A DNA stretch of 64,000 nt, taken from the NCBI RefSeq assembly GCF_000497045.1, contig NW_015961970.1:1488802-1552801 (forward strand). The letters run 5' to 3'. Every line of letters begins with the position of its first letter. Position 1 is the stretch's first letter. Source of the stretch: Kalmanozyma brasiliensis GHG001 (lineage: Eukaryota > Basidiomycota > Ustilaginomycetes > Ustilaginales). This document shows, in pieces, positions 9,606 to 20,201 of the stretch. The position numbers and the translations under genes are program-made. A model generated the notes under the pieces. That model was not told the origin of the DNA, made no database searches, and saw only the letters and a program-made list of their open reading frames with translations.

Positions 9606-11093
9606 CTTCATCCACTCCAGCAAGGCCGCGGTGATTTGGATCAGCCACGCAGGAAATTCGGCTGCGGGCCGCAGCGCAAGCTGCAGGGTCCCGTGATGTT
9701 CTTTTCGGCTGTGCCGGTCTTCGCAAGACGTTGAAAGCCTCCTGATCATGCATTGATCACACGGTAGCAACCTTCCGACCTCGTGTGGATTCATCCGTCT
9801 TCATGGTCACGGGACCCGGCATCGATAGAAGGATCGTTGATAATAGATCGAATCGCTTCTGCAACCGCTTTGACCGCCAGTCGCGCCGCCATGTGAAGAT
9901 GGAGGGCTGACGCTTAGTCTCGTGACAGAACAGCCTCAGTCTCATCGTCTGACATCCATCGGAAGCCATGCCGACGCCATTGTTCTGCGATGGAGCCTTC
10001 CGGATGAGCCTCTGGCGTAGCGTGGGAACCCTCCTGGCTGGTGAGAAGTGGAATCGTCACCGGCCTTTTGCGGCGTGCCACCCGATGCTCAAGGAGTTTT
10101 GAGCTGACTCAGCCAAAAGTGGGAGATCCGATTCGAGATTGGCGCGGCGGCTGGAAGCCTTTCGGCCCTCTCAAAACCCACTTGCAAGGAGCATCGCCAG
10201 CTCGGACAGCTCATAAGGCTGCTGAGCATTCACGTTGCTTGCAGCTCTTCAAGCAGAGCGATGATGAGGAAGCGGCTCGCCGTTTCGTGACGGAAGAAGG
10301 TGACATCTTGCATGCTGAGTTCTGGGGGGTCAGGGTCCAAGTGTTGGACTTTTTGGTTCGTGGAGGAAGAAGTGGCTGAGTTGCAGCTGAGCAGCTGCAG
10401 AGGCGCGAAATTGCGTGGGCTTGCTTCTCACGCGCATCGCAACACCTTCTGGAACCTCGATCCCTCCATCTCTTCCTTCCTCCTTCCACTCACGACCAAG
10501 ACGGAGATGGCTCATTGCGAGCTGAGTCATCCTCTCTGAGACCACTATCTCAAAAGCGCTGCTCGACATCCGGTCTTTCCGCAACATCACACCGTGACCC
10601 GGGCTGAGCTTGTACTTTCTCACCCGCAGCTCCCATCACCTCGACGACCNNNNNNNNNNNNNNNNNNNNNNNNNNNNNNATACATACCTGTTCGCACTCG
10701 GCGATCCTCCCGATATCACTACCGCCACATCGAGCTCTTTCAAGCTACCTGCATCGCGGCCCGACTTCTGACCGTCTCCGCTCGCCGCCCACATCACGAC
10801 CCCGCAAACCTTGAGACAGCCGATAGGCACGACGTGGCCGCTGATTGTGAGCCGATCCCGCTTGCACACCTTCACATAGTCTCTGAACTCATCTATGCTT
10901 GCAGCCGTCCCTATCAGCCACGATTGAGCTAGGCCTCACACGGACTAGGAGCGAGTCGTACCTCAGATCGCTGGTCGTCCGACAAACTGCAAGGTTCGAC
11001 CTTGGCACGGCTTCCCGATCCAGGCTCTCGGCTTCAAGATAGAATTCTACCGAAGTGACTCTCCAAGCGGACCTTTAGCAGAAGTGTGTCGAC
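9606..11093. other. Long intergenic region upstream of the SNF2-RING gene
   Basis: No ORF has protein-like features; the longest frames are about 110 codons and contain or abut the N run. The region includes the assembly gap at 10650-10679 and presumably the promoter of the gene starting at 11094. Confidence 0.6.
10650..10679. other. Assembly gap (30 N)
   Basis: Exactly 30 undetermined bases. The true length is unknown, and the flanks give no repeat explaining the break. Distances across this point should not be trusted. Confidence 0.99.
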
Positions 11094-14000
11094 ATGACGG
11101 ACCTCGGTAGCAGCTCAGATACGCTCGAGGAGATCGACGACCCTTCCGAGCTCCTGTCACGGCCGCTCGAGCCCGTTCCGCTGGTCAAGCCTCCGCCACA
11201 AGAGCCATCGCATACAAGCCCGCAGCGGAAGCGCTTGCTCCCGCCGGGCTACGGCACTTCCACTGCCAATGGGAGCTCGTCTGGTTCTTCGCGACCAGCC
11301 GTATGGAGGCCTGCCAACGCCAGTATGCCCGCCGCGTCGTTTTCTGGAACATCCTCGGCAAACGACATGATCATCGGAGGCAGCGGTGCTCGCGTTCCCA
11401 CTCAATTCCTCGACTCAAACGGCAGCTTTTCAAAATCGTCACAACCGCTCCATTCGGTCCCGTCTTCTGCGTCGAGCTCTTCATCGCATGCTCCGCAGAT
11501 GCCAGGAGCGTTCCCTGCATCCAACCAGAAGCCTCCCTCCGCAGCATTCCAAGCATCTGCATCGTCGACTTCGAAAGCAGCGCCTCCGAGCTCCTTCTCC
11601 AAGTGGAACGATCGGCCAGTGGTCGACCTGACGCTAGACAGCGACGACGAGGACGAAAAGAAGCCAGCAGGCATCAACGGCGGCTCGAGCAGTACCCCGA
11701 TCCATGTGCAGGACCGCAAGCCCCACGCTTCCGCAGAGTCATCCGCAGGTTCTTCGGCTTTGATGCTTCCGCAGGGCAACGGCACCACTGGGAATGCATC
11801 CTCGTCAAAGACGGCTTTGCCCGTTGCGGACGATGATGACGATGAGCCAGTCCTCGTCTCCCTCAAGACGAGAACGCCAGAGGAGTTCGAAATAGATCAC
11901 GTCAAGTCCAACGCGATCGTATGTGCAGGCATGATCAACGCCGTCGTCCTGTGCATGCACGGTCTGCCGCCGTCGCTCACTTTCGATGGCACATCGGGCC
12001 AAGAGCCCCCTGCGGATCCCAACTTCAGCCGCGAGAACTGGCTCGGCGCATCGCGCTTTTGGGTCGAGCCTGGGTTCAGACCCGTGATGCTGCATCTGTC
12101 CAATCCGTCCGGCTTACCGCCCTCGAACAGGTCGCTGCCGGGAGGCTGGTCGTACACCGCCATGCCGGCTCAGAAAACCGAGATCAACGTCAGTGTGATC
12201 ATTCCCCCTCGCGCTCGGTTCCCGCACTTGTCTCCCGAGGACGCCAAGAAGGAAGGTCCGGCTGTGGAACCGGCGTTCGGTATGCTCGCAGAGAAGTTTG
12301 TCACCTCGATGGAGCCCTTGCTTCGCCTGAACAAGGTCCGCTGCGAGGCTCGCTGCAGGATGGTACCCACCGGACGAGGGCAGAACTTTCTGCATTACCT
12401 CGAGGTCCTCTTATTCGCTCGTCGCCCCGATCTCAACCTGGTTTCGGACCGCCTGTCGGCGTACGGCATTCAGCTCGAGCATCCTCTTTCCTACTTTCCG
12501 GAGGACTACCCTACCGAGCCGCAGTATCAGAACCCGCACAATCCGCCAGTGGGCGGGATGCGGAACGACGCGGGGATGTATAGCGGCATCTATCGCGGCG
12601 CTGGCGTCGGAACGAGCGTCCAGAATCGCGAGCTGACGGAGAAGGAGAAGAAGGCACAGGTCGATGCCATCTACTCGAGCATCCGGAGTGGCGAGGACTT
12701 GGCTGCTGTAGAGCCGGTGGAGCTCATTTCGACCAAATTGCTCCAACACCAAAAGCAGGCGCTTGGCTTTCTGCTCAATCGCGAAAGGGATCGCCGCTGG
12801 CCGGAGCTGCTTGTGGAACCTGCCATCGAGGTGGACGCGGAGGAAGACGCTGGAAGCGTTAAGAATGGGTCGGTCAAGGCCGAGCCTTCCCAGAGCAGCC
12901 GCAACGGCTCCGGTCCGAGCGATTCAGCCCGGAAAGACGTCAAAGGCAAGGGCAAGGCTGAAAAGGCGGTCGATGAGGACTCCATCTCGCTCTGGAAGGT
13001 GCGCAAAGGCATGAACGGCAAGGTGCGGGCCTGGCGCAACTTGATCACAGACCGAGAGACGATGATGCAGCCTCGCATCTGTCGCGGCGCCATTCTGGCC
13101 GACGACATGGGCCTAGGCAAGACAATTACCACCCTCGCCCTCATCGCGCACACTCGCAAGGAGGCCAAAGAGTTCGGACTGTCCAAAGTGGAGCGCGATG
13201 CTAAGGTCGAGCTCACGCAAGCGATGCAGTTGGCGAGCGTCTCCAGCGCCGCCGTGTCTCGGGAGGCAGAAAGACGCAACGGCGTCGGCAAGGTCCACAG
13301 CCGCCAGGCGATCAGGCTGCACGATTCAGACGACGACGAGCCAATGACGGACGCGGACGCAGAGAGCGACCCAGACGACAGCGACTCGGCGCCAGCCATG
13401 TCGCTGGCCGTCCACGGCGCACCCGCCGCTGCCAAGACAAGCCCGGCGAAAGGCAAAGGCAAGAAGCCGAAGAAGGACAAGATCGATCCCGAGGCTTTGC
13501 AGCGTAAACATCTTGAGCGTCGCAGTCGCGCCACGTTGATCGTTTGCCCCTTGTCCGTGGTATCTAACTGGGAAGAGCAGTGCAAGGAGCATTGGCATCG
13601 ACGTAAGCTGCCGTCGATCTACATCTACCACGGTCCGTCGCGAGCCACCAACATCAAGTGGATTGCCGATCACGACATCGTCCTCACGACATACTCGACA
13701 CTCGGATCTGAGTTCTCGCACCAGACTACGTGGATGACCGAGGACAACCGCAATGATGACGAGAAGAAGAAGGCCTTTGGCAAAGCCGCCGCTCGCGAGA
13801 GTCACTCGCCTGACGATGATGATGACGACGATGACGTCTTTATGGTCAATGGAGATGGCGATCCGATCGAAGGTACGAATGGCAAATCGAGCACGGACAA
13901 GAAAGGCAAGAAGCGTCGACGAAAGCCTGCCAAGGAAGCACTCAATCCTCTACAGCGGATCGAATGGTTCCGCATCGTTCTCGACGAGGCGCACACAATC

Positions 14001-16058
14001 AAGGGTGCCGGCACGTGGCAATCGAGAGCCACATGTAACCTCTCTGCGCAGCGTCGACTCTGCCTGACGGGTACGCCAATCCAGAACACGATCAACGATC
14101 TTTACGCCCTCGTCAAATTTCTCCGCCTCGAGCCATTCATGGATCGCGCCATGTGGAACGAGTTCTGCGGCCAACGCGAGACGTATCATTTGCGGTCGAA
14201 AGGCAAAGACGACGAGCCGATCGACTCGGCCAATGTCGGCCACGTTCAGATCTTGATGAAGTTCTTGGCGCTTCGTCGTCAAAAGACGACAAAGACGGCC
14301 GATGGCAAGATGCTTCTCACACTGCCACCTAAGCTGAGCAAGACGGAGTACCTCGACTTTGAAGAACGGGAGAAGGCGCGCTACCAGGCGCTGCACGACA
14401 AGTACCGCGAAGACTTCGAGGAGATGATGGCCAAGGATTCGGTTGGCAACAACTATGCAACGATCTTGCACGAGATTCTCAACCTGCGTATGACCTGCGA
14501 TCATCCCTCCCTGGTCGATGTTAGCAAGGACGCGAAACTCAGAGGTATGGGTGCGGACCTGTCCGAGGCGATCAGGCTAGATGGCCTAAACCGAGAGAGG
14601 GCAGCAATCCTCTTCGACGTCTTCCGAGAGGGCGATATGGCCTTCTGCTCAGATTGTCAGGCGGATCTGACGACCAGCTTAGACGGCGATGGTTCGAATC
14701 GAGATGCGCAGGAGCTAGCCGACGCGCTTGACATCGCGGCCTTTGACTCGCGCGATGGCAAAGGTTCGCGCAAACGAACCAAGATTGAGCCAGGATTCGG
14801 ATCAGGGATGACGTCCGGCATGATATCCAGAGATGGACTGGAGACAGCAGGCGGCAGTGCAGCACGACCTGTTGTGACTCGATGTCAGCACCTTTTCTGC
14901 TCAACCTGCTTCCGCCGCATGATCGGCTTCCCTTGGCCAGACGTGAGCGCTTCGGATGTCGGCAATTGCCCGTCTTGCCAGCATTCCTTGCAGCTCGCTC
15001 TCGACGCCATCGAATTGGAGCCGTCCGATATGGTTGGCCTCAATGGCGATCAGATGGAACGCAAGGCGGACGGAGACAGCGACTTCATCGACGACGAAGT
15101 CGAAGCCGAGACAAAGCTCAAGAGGCGTGCAGACGAGGATTCGGATTTGGACGAACCGGCCGACGACTTTGACTGGGGCAGCGACGATGACATCAAGCCA
15201 CGAACGAACAAGCCCAAAGCGCCTCGGAAGAACGGCAAGTCGTCCGGCAGCGTCCCTCGACGTCCCCTCGGCGATCTTTCCCTGGAAGGCCGAAAGGACC
15301 TGTCGACCAAGATCCGCGCGCTCATCACCGACTTGCTGCCGTTCTCCAAGTGCAATCCGCACTCGGCGCTGTTCGATCCGACGGCGCCTCGGCTCCTCCA
15401 CATCGACACCAAGACGTCGGAAGATGAACAGATTCGAAACCTCGAGGAGCCTGTTGTCGTCATCCAAAAGCCGCCGCCGGCCGTCACCTCCAGCGGCTTG
15501 CTAGGAAAGCTCGATCAATCCTACGAAGCCCTCGAGTCCTACGATCCCGTCAAGAGTGTCGTGTTCTCGCAGTGGACCAAGATGCTGGACCGTATCCAGA
15601 AATCGCTCTCACTCACTGGCATCCGATACGTCCGACTGGACGGGACGATGAAGCGATCCGACCGCACCGCAGCACTGGAGACCTTCCGCACGGATCCGTG
15701 TGTCGAAGTCCTTCTCGTGTCGCTGCGTGCCGGAGGTACCGGTCTCAACCTCGTCACCGCATGCCGCGCCTACCTGATGGATCCCTACTGGAACCCGGCC
15801 GTCGAGAATCAGGGTCTCGACCGAATTCACCGCATGGGTCAGACCCGCCCGGTCATCACGACCAAGTACATCATCCGCCAAAGCATCGAAGAGAACATGT
15901 TGCGGCTGCAGAAGCGAAAGATGATGCTCGCCGAGAAGGTGGGCAACAAGCGCCAGATCGGAGATATGGTCCCGGCGAGCGCCCAGGCGAGGCGTGACGA
16001 GAGGAGGGAGGAGCTTAGGATTCTGTTTGGCACTTCGGATGGTGGGGTCAAGCTGTGA
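11094..16058 (+). CDS. SNF2-family ATPase with internal RING finger (Rad5/HLTF/Uls1 group)
   Basis: This 1654-residue protein has a disordered N terminus with a SUMO-interacting motif, VVDLT at 176-180 followed by DSDDEDE. The SNF2 core carries ILADDMGLGKT (K676), DEAH at 964-967 and LTGTPIQN. Inserted before the C-terminal helicase lobe is a C3HC4 RING: C1185, C1188, C1264, H1266, C1269, C1272, C1292 and C1295, with about 75 residues between the second and third ligands. The second lobe has RAGGTGLNL and DRIHRMGQ. Such proteins remodel chromatin or forks and act as ubiquitin ligases (Rad5, HLTF) or SUMO-targeted ligases (Uls1, S. pombe Rrp1/2). I do not see a clear HIRAN domain, so Uls1-like is at least as likely as Rad5; orthology is unresolved. 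Confidence 0.85.
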   Translation: MTDLGSSSDTLEEIDDPSELLSRPLEPVPLVKPPPQEPSHTSPQRKRLLPPGYGTSTANGSSSGSSRPAVWRPANASMPAASFSGTSSANDMIIGGSGARVPTQFLDSNGSFSKSSQPLHSVPSSASSSSSHAPQMPGAFPASNQKPPSAAFQASASSTSKAAPPSSFSKWNDRPVVDLTLDSDDEDEKKPAGINGGSSSTPIHVQDRKPHASAESSAGSSALMLPQGNGTTGNASSSKTALPVADDDDDEPVLVSLKTRTPEEFEIDHVKSNAIVCAGMINAVVLCMHGLPPSLTFDGTSGQEPPADPNFSRENWLGASRFWVEPGFRPVMLHLSNPSGLPPSNRSLPGGWSYTAMPAQKTEINVSVIIPPRARFPHLSPEDAKKEGPAVEPAFGMLAEKFVTSMEPLLRLNKVRCEARCRMVPTGRGQNFLHYLEVLLFARRPDLNLVSDRLSAYGIQLEHPLSYFPEDYPTEPQYQNPHNPPVGGMRNDAGMYSGIYRGAGVGTSVQNRELTEKEKKAQVDAIYSSIRSGEDLAAVEPVELISTKLLQHQKQALGFLLNRERDRRWPELLVEPAIEVDAEEDAGSVKNGSVKAEPSQSSRNGSGPSDSARKDVKGKGKAEKAVDEDSISLWKVRKGMNGKVRAWRNLITDRETMMQPRICRGAILADDMGLGKTITTLALIAHTRKEAKEFGLSKVERDAKVELTQAMQLASVSSAAVSREAERRNGVGKVHSRQAIRLHDSDDDEPMTDADAESDPDDSDSAPAMSLAVHGAPAAAKTSPAKGKGKKPKKDKIDPEALQRKHLERRSRATLIVCPLSVVSNWEEQCKEHWHRRKLPSIYIYHGPSRATNIKWIADHDIVLTTYSTLGSEFSHQTTWMTEDNRNDDEKKKAFGKAAARESHSPDDDDDDDDVFMVNGDGDPIEGTNGKSSTDKKGKKRRRKPAKEALNPLQRIEWFRIVLDEAHTIKGAGTWQSRATCNLSAQRRLCLTGTPIQNTINDLYALVKFLRLEPFMDRAMWNEFCGQRETYHLRSKGKDDEPIDSANVGHVQILMKFLALRRQKTTKTADGKMLLTLPPKLSKTEYLDFEEREKARYQALHDKYREDFEEMMAKDSVGNNYATILHEILNLRMTCDHPSLVDVSKDAKLRGMGADLSEAIRLDGLNRERAAILFDVFREGDMAFCSDCQADLTTSLDGDGSNRDAQELADALDIAAFDSRDGKGSRKRTKIEPGFGSGMTSGMISRDGLETAGGSAARPVVTRCQHLFCSTCFRRMIGFPWPDVSASDVGNCPSCQHSLQLALDAIELEPSDMVGLNGDQMERKADGDSDFIDDEVEAETKLKRRADEDSDLDEPADDFDWGSDDDIKPRTNKPKAPRKNGKSSGSVPRRPLGDLSLEGRKDLSTKIRALITDLLPFSKCNPHSALFDPTAPRLLHIDTKTSEDEQIRNLEEPVVVIQKPPPAVTSSGLLGKLDQSYEALESYDPVKSVVFSQWTKMLDRIQKSLSLTGIRYVRLDGTMKRSDRTAALETFRTDPCVEVLLVSLRAGGTGLNLVTACRAYLMDPYWNPAVENQGLDRIHRMGQTRPVITTKYIIRQSIEENMLRLQKRKMMLAEKVGNKRQIGDMVPASAQARRDERREELRILFGTSDGGVKL

Positions 16059-16408
16059 GTGGCAGCGAGTCGGAGCAGCTGCCTCTTCCCGTTTGTTTCG
16101 TTTCAGCATGACATCAAGCATCGGAATCCATTGAAACACCAGATTGCCACACGAGATCGATGTGAAGTCTGCTGTGCACTCGTCAAGAGCCTCTACATCT
16201 TTGATCAGACCCCGGTGAATCTTCATGATTCCATCATCACGTCTATCATCTTTGAATGTGTCTGTGTGTGATTAGCGATGTATGTGTAACGAAGTATGGC
16301 GTCGGGACGTCCATGGCGCTGCGTCGAGGCGTCAGGCGGCCAATCGGACGAAGATCAGGACCGCTAACTATCGTCTCGTCGAAACTCGTCCCGCGTCCAT
16401 CCTGCCCT
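16059..16408. other. Convergent spacer between SNF2-RING and MTAP genes
   Basis: About 350 bp between two stop codons in tail-to-tail orientation. It should contain both 3' UTRs; T/G-rich sequence (TGTGTCTGTGTG near 16258) is present. No gene is seen. Confidence 0.6.
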
Positions 16409-17362
16409 CTACTCCCGTGCGAACCAAGGATGCAAGAAGCGCAAGTTCTGCTTGGCCTTATCATCGATAACGTCGCTTCGAGTCATGATGCTGAACTTCA
16501 TGCTGTCCTTGATGCCCTTGATGCTTGGTTTGTCGTCGCTGTCGACTTCCTGTGCGATGCGATCGAGCAGCTTGGTGGTGACGACATTGCTCGCCTCGAC
16601 GTTGGCCTTCAGACTCTCCATGACCTCGGCGACGTTGACGGCGGCGCTGCTGGGTCTCCAAGCGTCGTAGTCGGTGGCCGTTGCGATGAGGACATATGCC
16701 AGCTCTGCTTCCCTCGCGAGCTTGGCTTCGGGGAGGACGGACATGTTGATGATGTCTCCTCCCCACGCGCGGTACATCAGACTCTCGGCGCGAGTGCTGA
16801 ATTGGGGCCCTTCCATGCATACCACCGTCTTTCCTTCATGCACCTTGACATCCGGGCTGTGCTCCTTGAGCGTCTCCTTCACAGTTTCGTGCACGATCGG
16901 TCGCAGAACCTCGCAGAAGGGATCTCCAAACCCAGCATGTGCCACCACCCCTTCCTCCTCGCCGAACCCAAAAAAGCTCGCTCTCCTCACACCCTTGGTG
17001 CGATCAATGATCTGACTCGGAATGACGAAATCCTTTGGCGCAATTTCCTCCCTCAAACTGCCCACGGCGGAGAACGCAAGTACGGCCTTGACGCCGAGAT
17101 GCTTGAGCGCAGCCATGTTGGCGAGGTTGGGCACATTGCTGGGCAGAATGGCGTGGTTTCGCCCATGACGCGCGAGGAAGGCGACATGGTTGCCGGCGGT
17201 CGTTTTGGCGATGGTGATGGGCGAAGAGGGGGAGCCCCAGGGGGTGGTAACGCTGATCTCGGCGACCGGGGAGATGGACGAGAGCTTGTACAACCCAGAA
17301 CCACCGATGACGCCGATGGTGATGGGCGGGCCGTCCCAGGTTTGAAGTGTAGGCACGGACAT
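16409..17362 (-). CDS. MEU1: S-methyl-5'-thioadenosine phosphorylase
   Basis: The protein has the MTAP/PNP family features: IGVIGGSGLY near the N terminus, LARHGRNH (phosphate-binding), GSLREEI, DRTKGVRR, MEGPQFSTRAES (substrate methionine region) and ATATDYDAW. It cleaves methylthioadenosine, the polyamine by-product, to adenine and methylthioribose-1-phosphate in the methionine salvage pathway, in the cytosol and nucleus. The ATG at 17362 gives 317 aa, has A at -3 and matches the family start. An in-frame ATG at 17443 would add a 27-residue basic extension that could be leader or a weak targeting sequence. The gene converges on the SNF2-RING gene. Confidence 0.93.
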   Translation of the reverse strand: MSVPTLQTWDGPPITIGVIGGSGLYKLSSISPVAEISVTTPWGSPSSPITIAKTTAGNHVAFLARHGRNHAILPSNVPNLANMAALKHLGVKAVLAFSAVGSLREEIAPKDFVIPSQIIDRTKGVRRASFFGFGEEEGVVAHAGFGDPFCEVLRPIVHETVKETLKEHSPDVKVHEGKTVVCMEGPQFSTRAESLMYRAWGGDIINMSVLPEAKLAREAELAYVLIATATDYDAWRPSSAAVNVAEVMESLKANVEASNVVTTKLLDRIAQEVDSDDKPSIKGIKDSMKFSIMTRSDVIDDKAKQNLRFLHPWFARE

Positions 17363-17777
17363 CCTGCGATTGACTGTTCGGATGGAGATCCAACGGGTGA
17401 AGGGTGGTGATGGTGTGAAGGCGGAACGAAGGTGCGCAAGCATGGGGAGAAGAAGAAAGGCCTTTTTTTGGGGTCCGCCGGCGAGAAGAATTGGAAAAAT
17501 TGGACGCTCAGACCAGGTGCTCGCACGCCATCTTGCAGATCCCAGCCCTTTTTCCTGCCGAGAAACGTGGACTTGCTTTGCATGAGGCCGAAGAGGGCCC
17601 GCAATACAAGCATGCTGATGGCGATGATGTCGCCTTGGATGCGCTCCAACCTCTCGCGGTATGTGAAAGTGTATATATTGCTTGAGTATATCATTGCATG
17701 CTAACTATGCTGTGCGGTCGCTATGGTAAGCGACAGCGCTGGTTGGGTATTTGCTTTTGGAGACGCTTGCATCGAAG
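17363..17777. other. Spacer between MTAP promoter side and GNL1 stop
   Basis: Tandem minus-strand arrangement; this should contain the MTAP promoter and the GNL1 3' UTR. The sequence is T/C-rich on the minus strand, with a TATATATT-like element near 17670. No gene is evident. Confidence 0.5.
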
Positions 17778-20201
17778 CTACTCTTCTCCTGGTTCATCCA
17801 CTTCTTCTTCTTCGTCCTCTTCTTCGTCATCTTCGTCATCGTCTCCATCTTCGACGGCGAGGGCGCTGAAGAGCGAGTTGGTCGATCCGCCCAGCCCACC
17901 TGTACCTTCGTCCTCTTCGTCATCATCATCCTCGTCCTCGCTTTCGACAGCGCCAAAGTCGAACCTGACCTTTCTGGCGATTGCCTCGTCGTCGTCGCTT
18001 GCGTCGCTGCTCTTCTTCTTCTCGTCCTCATCCTCTCCTTCGCGTTCGTCCTCATCGTCTGGGTTGGGAGCCGTGAGCAGATCCGTTCCACCCACAGTCG
18101 CGTCCTGAGCTGTCGTATCCTGTCCCTCTTGGATCCAGATACCTTCGCCCATACTCCTCTCATCGCTCTGCCCGCCCGTCGGCGGCCGGAACGCCCACTT
18201 GATGCGTCCCTCGGCCACTGCGCGCATGACCAAATTCCCCGCCCGATTCACATCCCACCGGTTCGCCTTGGCCGTCTTGAACATGTACCGTCTCGCCACG
18301 GCCTCGAGCACTTTGACGCCCGTCCACGTCTCCCTTCCCTCCTCCGCCTCATCTTCCTCACGTGGGTACTCGAGCTGGAGCACTTTTTCCAATGCGATAT
18401 GCTCCCCAACGAACCGCACGCACGAGGTGATCGCCTGCACCTGCGAGATGGCCAGGATCGCTCCCATGACCTGCATCTCCATGCCGATGAGGCTGGGGAA
18501 GACCAGACCGGGCGAGTCGCACAGTCGGATTTGACCGCGGTGGGTCTCTTCACCCACCGCCTTCGGCTTGTCCGCTGTGTCGGCTGGGGCAGAAGAGGTG
18601 GAGAGGGGCACGATAAAGTGCGTCTGGAAGTGCTTCGTCTTGCCGGGCGTCTTGGAGGCGCGTACGACTTTCGAGCCGAACAGTGCGTTGAGCAGGCTCG
18701 ATTTGCCCACGTTGGGCTGGCCGATCAGACCGATGGTGAGATAGGGAAGGTGAGCGCGAGTCTCTTTTGGATCCATGCTCGCACTCGGATCTGTGGCCTT
18801 TGGCGACTGCTCCGCGTGTGATTCCTCTGCCACGCCTTCGGACTGCAAGCCTTCGGTGTGAAGCTGAACTCGGCGCTCGACACCGTCCCAGTCCGTGTCG
18901 GTGGCACAGGGCGGCTTCCAGTCTTGAATCTTTCTCGCATCGTCACGCACGATCTGCGGCGGCGTGATGAGATCGCTGTGCGCCTTTCGAAGTGCCGCGA
19001 AGAGGTCCTTCCGCGAATGCGGCGATAGATAGGGCGCGAACCTCGTCCTCGACCCTTGCCCCTCCATACGCTCGAGCTTGGCATAGCTCTCTGTAGCTAC
19101 CACCTCCCATCTCGGATACAGCTGCTTGAGATACACCTTCCAGGCATCGACGATGTCCTTGGGTACGATATCCGCTTTGGTGAGGACAATGATGACTTTG
19201 AGTCGCATGTACCTCTCCAAGAATCCGATCAAACTTGGTGGAAGGTGCAGCAACGGGCATCGTGCGTCTGCGAGCACGCATACGAGATCACTGCGTTCGC
19301 AAACACGCCACAGCTGGCGATACACCTCGATGTTGCGTTCGTACAAGCTGCCGATGACGGATGTGCCGGGGGACGGACGATGCTGGAGCAGCTGAGAGAT
19401 GCTATCCTGCGATGCTATGGTGGAGACCATACGGCTGCCGCCCATTGCTGACGGCGTTGAGGGGGCAAAAGCGGCCTTGTCGTCGGATCGAGTGTGCGAG
19501 GTCAAGCCGGCGAACATGGGCGACGAGGTGAAGAAGGCTCGTTCGACAACGGCATCTGTCTTACGAAGCCACTGCCGAAAGACTTCCTGTTCCTGAGAGT
19601 GGATTGTCTTGGTGTCCATGTCGGATCGCCACTTTGGTCGCTTCGGGAGGCGAAGCTCGCCGGTCTCTTCGATGCCCGTGATACCTGGGTCTTCGGTCTC
19701 GTCGACTTCGTCTTCTGACGAGCTGCCGTCCTGATCTCGACTCTGGCCAGGTTTCGGGTTTCCGTTGAGCCAGCCAGCGAGGGGATGCGAGTCTCGTTCT
19801 TCCTTCTTGCTATGCTCTTGGTCCACGAGACGCTGATGATTCTCGGCCCGGGCTCGACCGAACCTCGAGTAGTCGAACCGTGTGAGCTCGTCGGGGATAG
19901 GTCGCCTGAGGTCGGCATAGGAGGCGAGGATGTTGAGCCGCTCCAGCACGGGAGGCGAGAGCTTGGAGAAGGCAGATTCCTCAAGCTGGACTGTTCGTCT
20001 GCGTGATTCGAAAGCGGCCTGCTGATCTGGTGGTAGCAGGCCAGATCTACCGATCCTGCCTCCAGCAGCAGCAGCGCCTCCTCGCCCTCTTCCCCGCCCA
20101 CGGCCACGACCCGCCTTGCCGCCTCGACCTTCGCCATCTTCGGCACTGCCACCTGCTCGACGCAGTTTGGCTTTCTGTGCCTTTGACGCCTTCTTGACCA
20201 T
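17778..20201 (-). CDS. GNL1: Circularly permuted GTPase, GNL1/MMR1-HSR1 type (807 aa)
   Basis: GTPase motifs occur in permuted order: G4 (LTKAD, about residue 339) comes before G1 (GQPNVGKSS, about 495) and G3 (DSPG, about 562). The block NIEVYRQLWRVCERSD before G4 and the region after G3 (FPSLIGMEMQVMGAI, then YMFKTAKANRWDVNRAGN) match GNL1 better than Lsg1 or Nog2. The N terminus is Lys-rich followed by RGRGRGRGRG, and the C terminus is a long Asp/Glu tail. The start is set at the ATG at 20201 (MVKKASKAQKAKLRR), by analogy with the basic start of GNL1; the ORF runs 58 codons further upstream, probably leader. Such GTPases act in ribosome biogenesis or nucleolar trafficking; the exact step for GNL1 is unsettled. 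Confidence 0.85.
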   Translation of the reverse strand: MVKKASKAQKAKLRRAGGSAEDGEGRGGKAGRGRGRGRGRGGAAAAGGRIGRSGLLPPDQQAAFESRRRTVQLEESAFSKLSPPVLERLNILASYADLRRPIPDELTRFDYSRFGRARAENHQRLVDQEHSKKEERDSHPLAGWLNGNPKPGQSRDQDGSSSEDEVDETEDPGITGIEETGELRLPKRPKWRSDMDTKTIHSQEQEVFRQWLRKTDAVVERAFFTSSPMFAGLTSHTRSDDKAAFAPSTPSAMGGSRMVSTIASQDSISQLLQHRPSPGTSVIGSLYERNIEVYRQLWRVCERSDLVCVLADARCPLLHLPPSLIGFLERYMRLKVIIVLTKADIVPKDIVDAWKVYLKQLYPRWEVVATESYAKLERMEGQGSRTRFAPYLSPHSRKDLFAALRKAHSDLITPPQIVRDDARKIQDWKPPCATDTDWDGVERRVQLHTEGLQSEGVAEESHAEQSPKATDPSASMDPKETRAHLPYLTIGLIGQPNVGKSSLLNALFGSKVVRASKTPGKTKHFQTHFIVPLSTSSAPADTADKPKAVGEETHRGQIRLCDSPGLVFPSLIGMEMQVMGAILAISQVQAITSCVRFVGEHIALEKVLQLEYPREEDEAEEGRETWTGVKVLEAVARRYMFKTAKANRWDVNRAGNLVMRAVAEGRIKWAFRPPTGGQSDERSMGEGIWIQEGQDTTAQDATVGGTDLLTAPNPDDEDEREGEDEDEKKKSSDASDDDEAIARKVRFDFGAVESEDEDDDDEEDEGTGGLGGSTNSLFSALAVEDGDDDEDDEEEDEEEEVDEPGEE

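Noticed and set aside
11880..12500. HIRAN domain in the SNF2-RING protein
   Set aside because: The region before the helicase is ordered-looking but lacks the HIRAN pattern I would expect from HLTF/Rad5.
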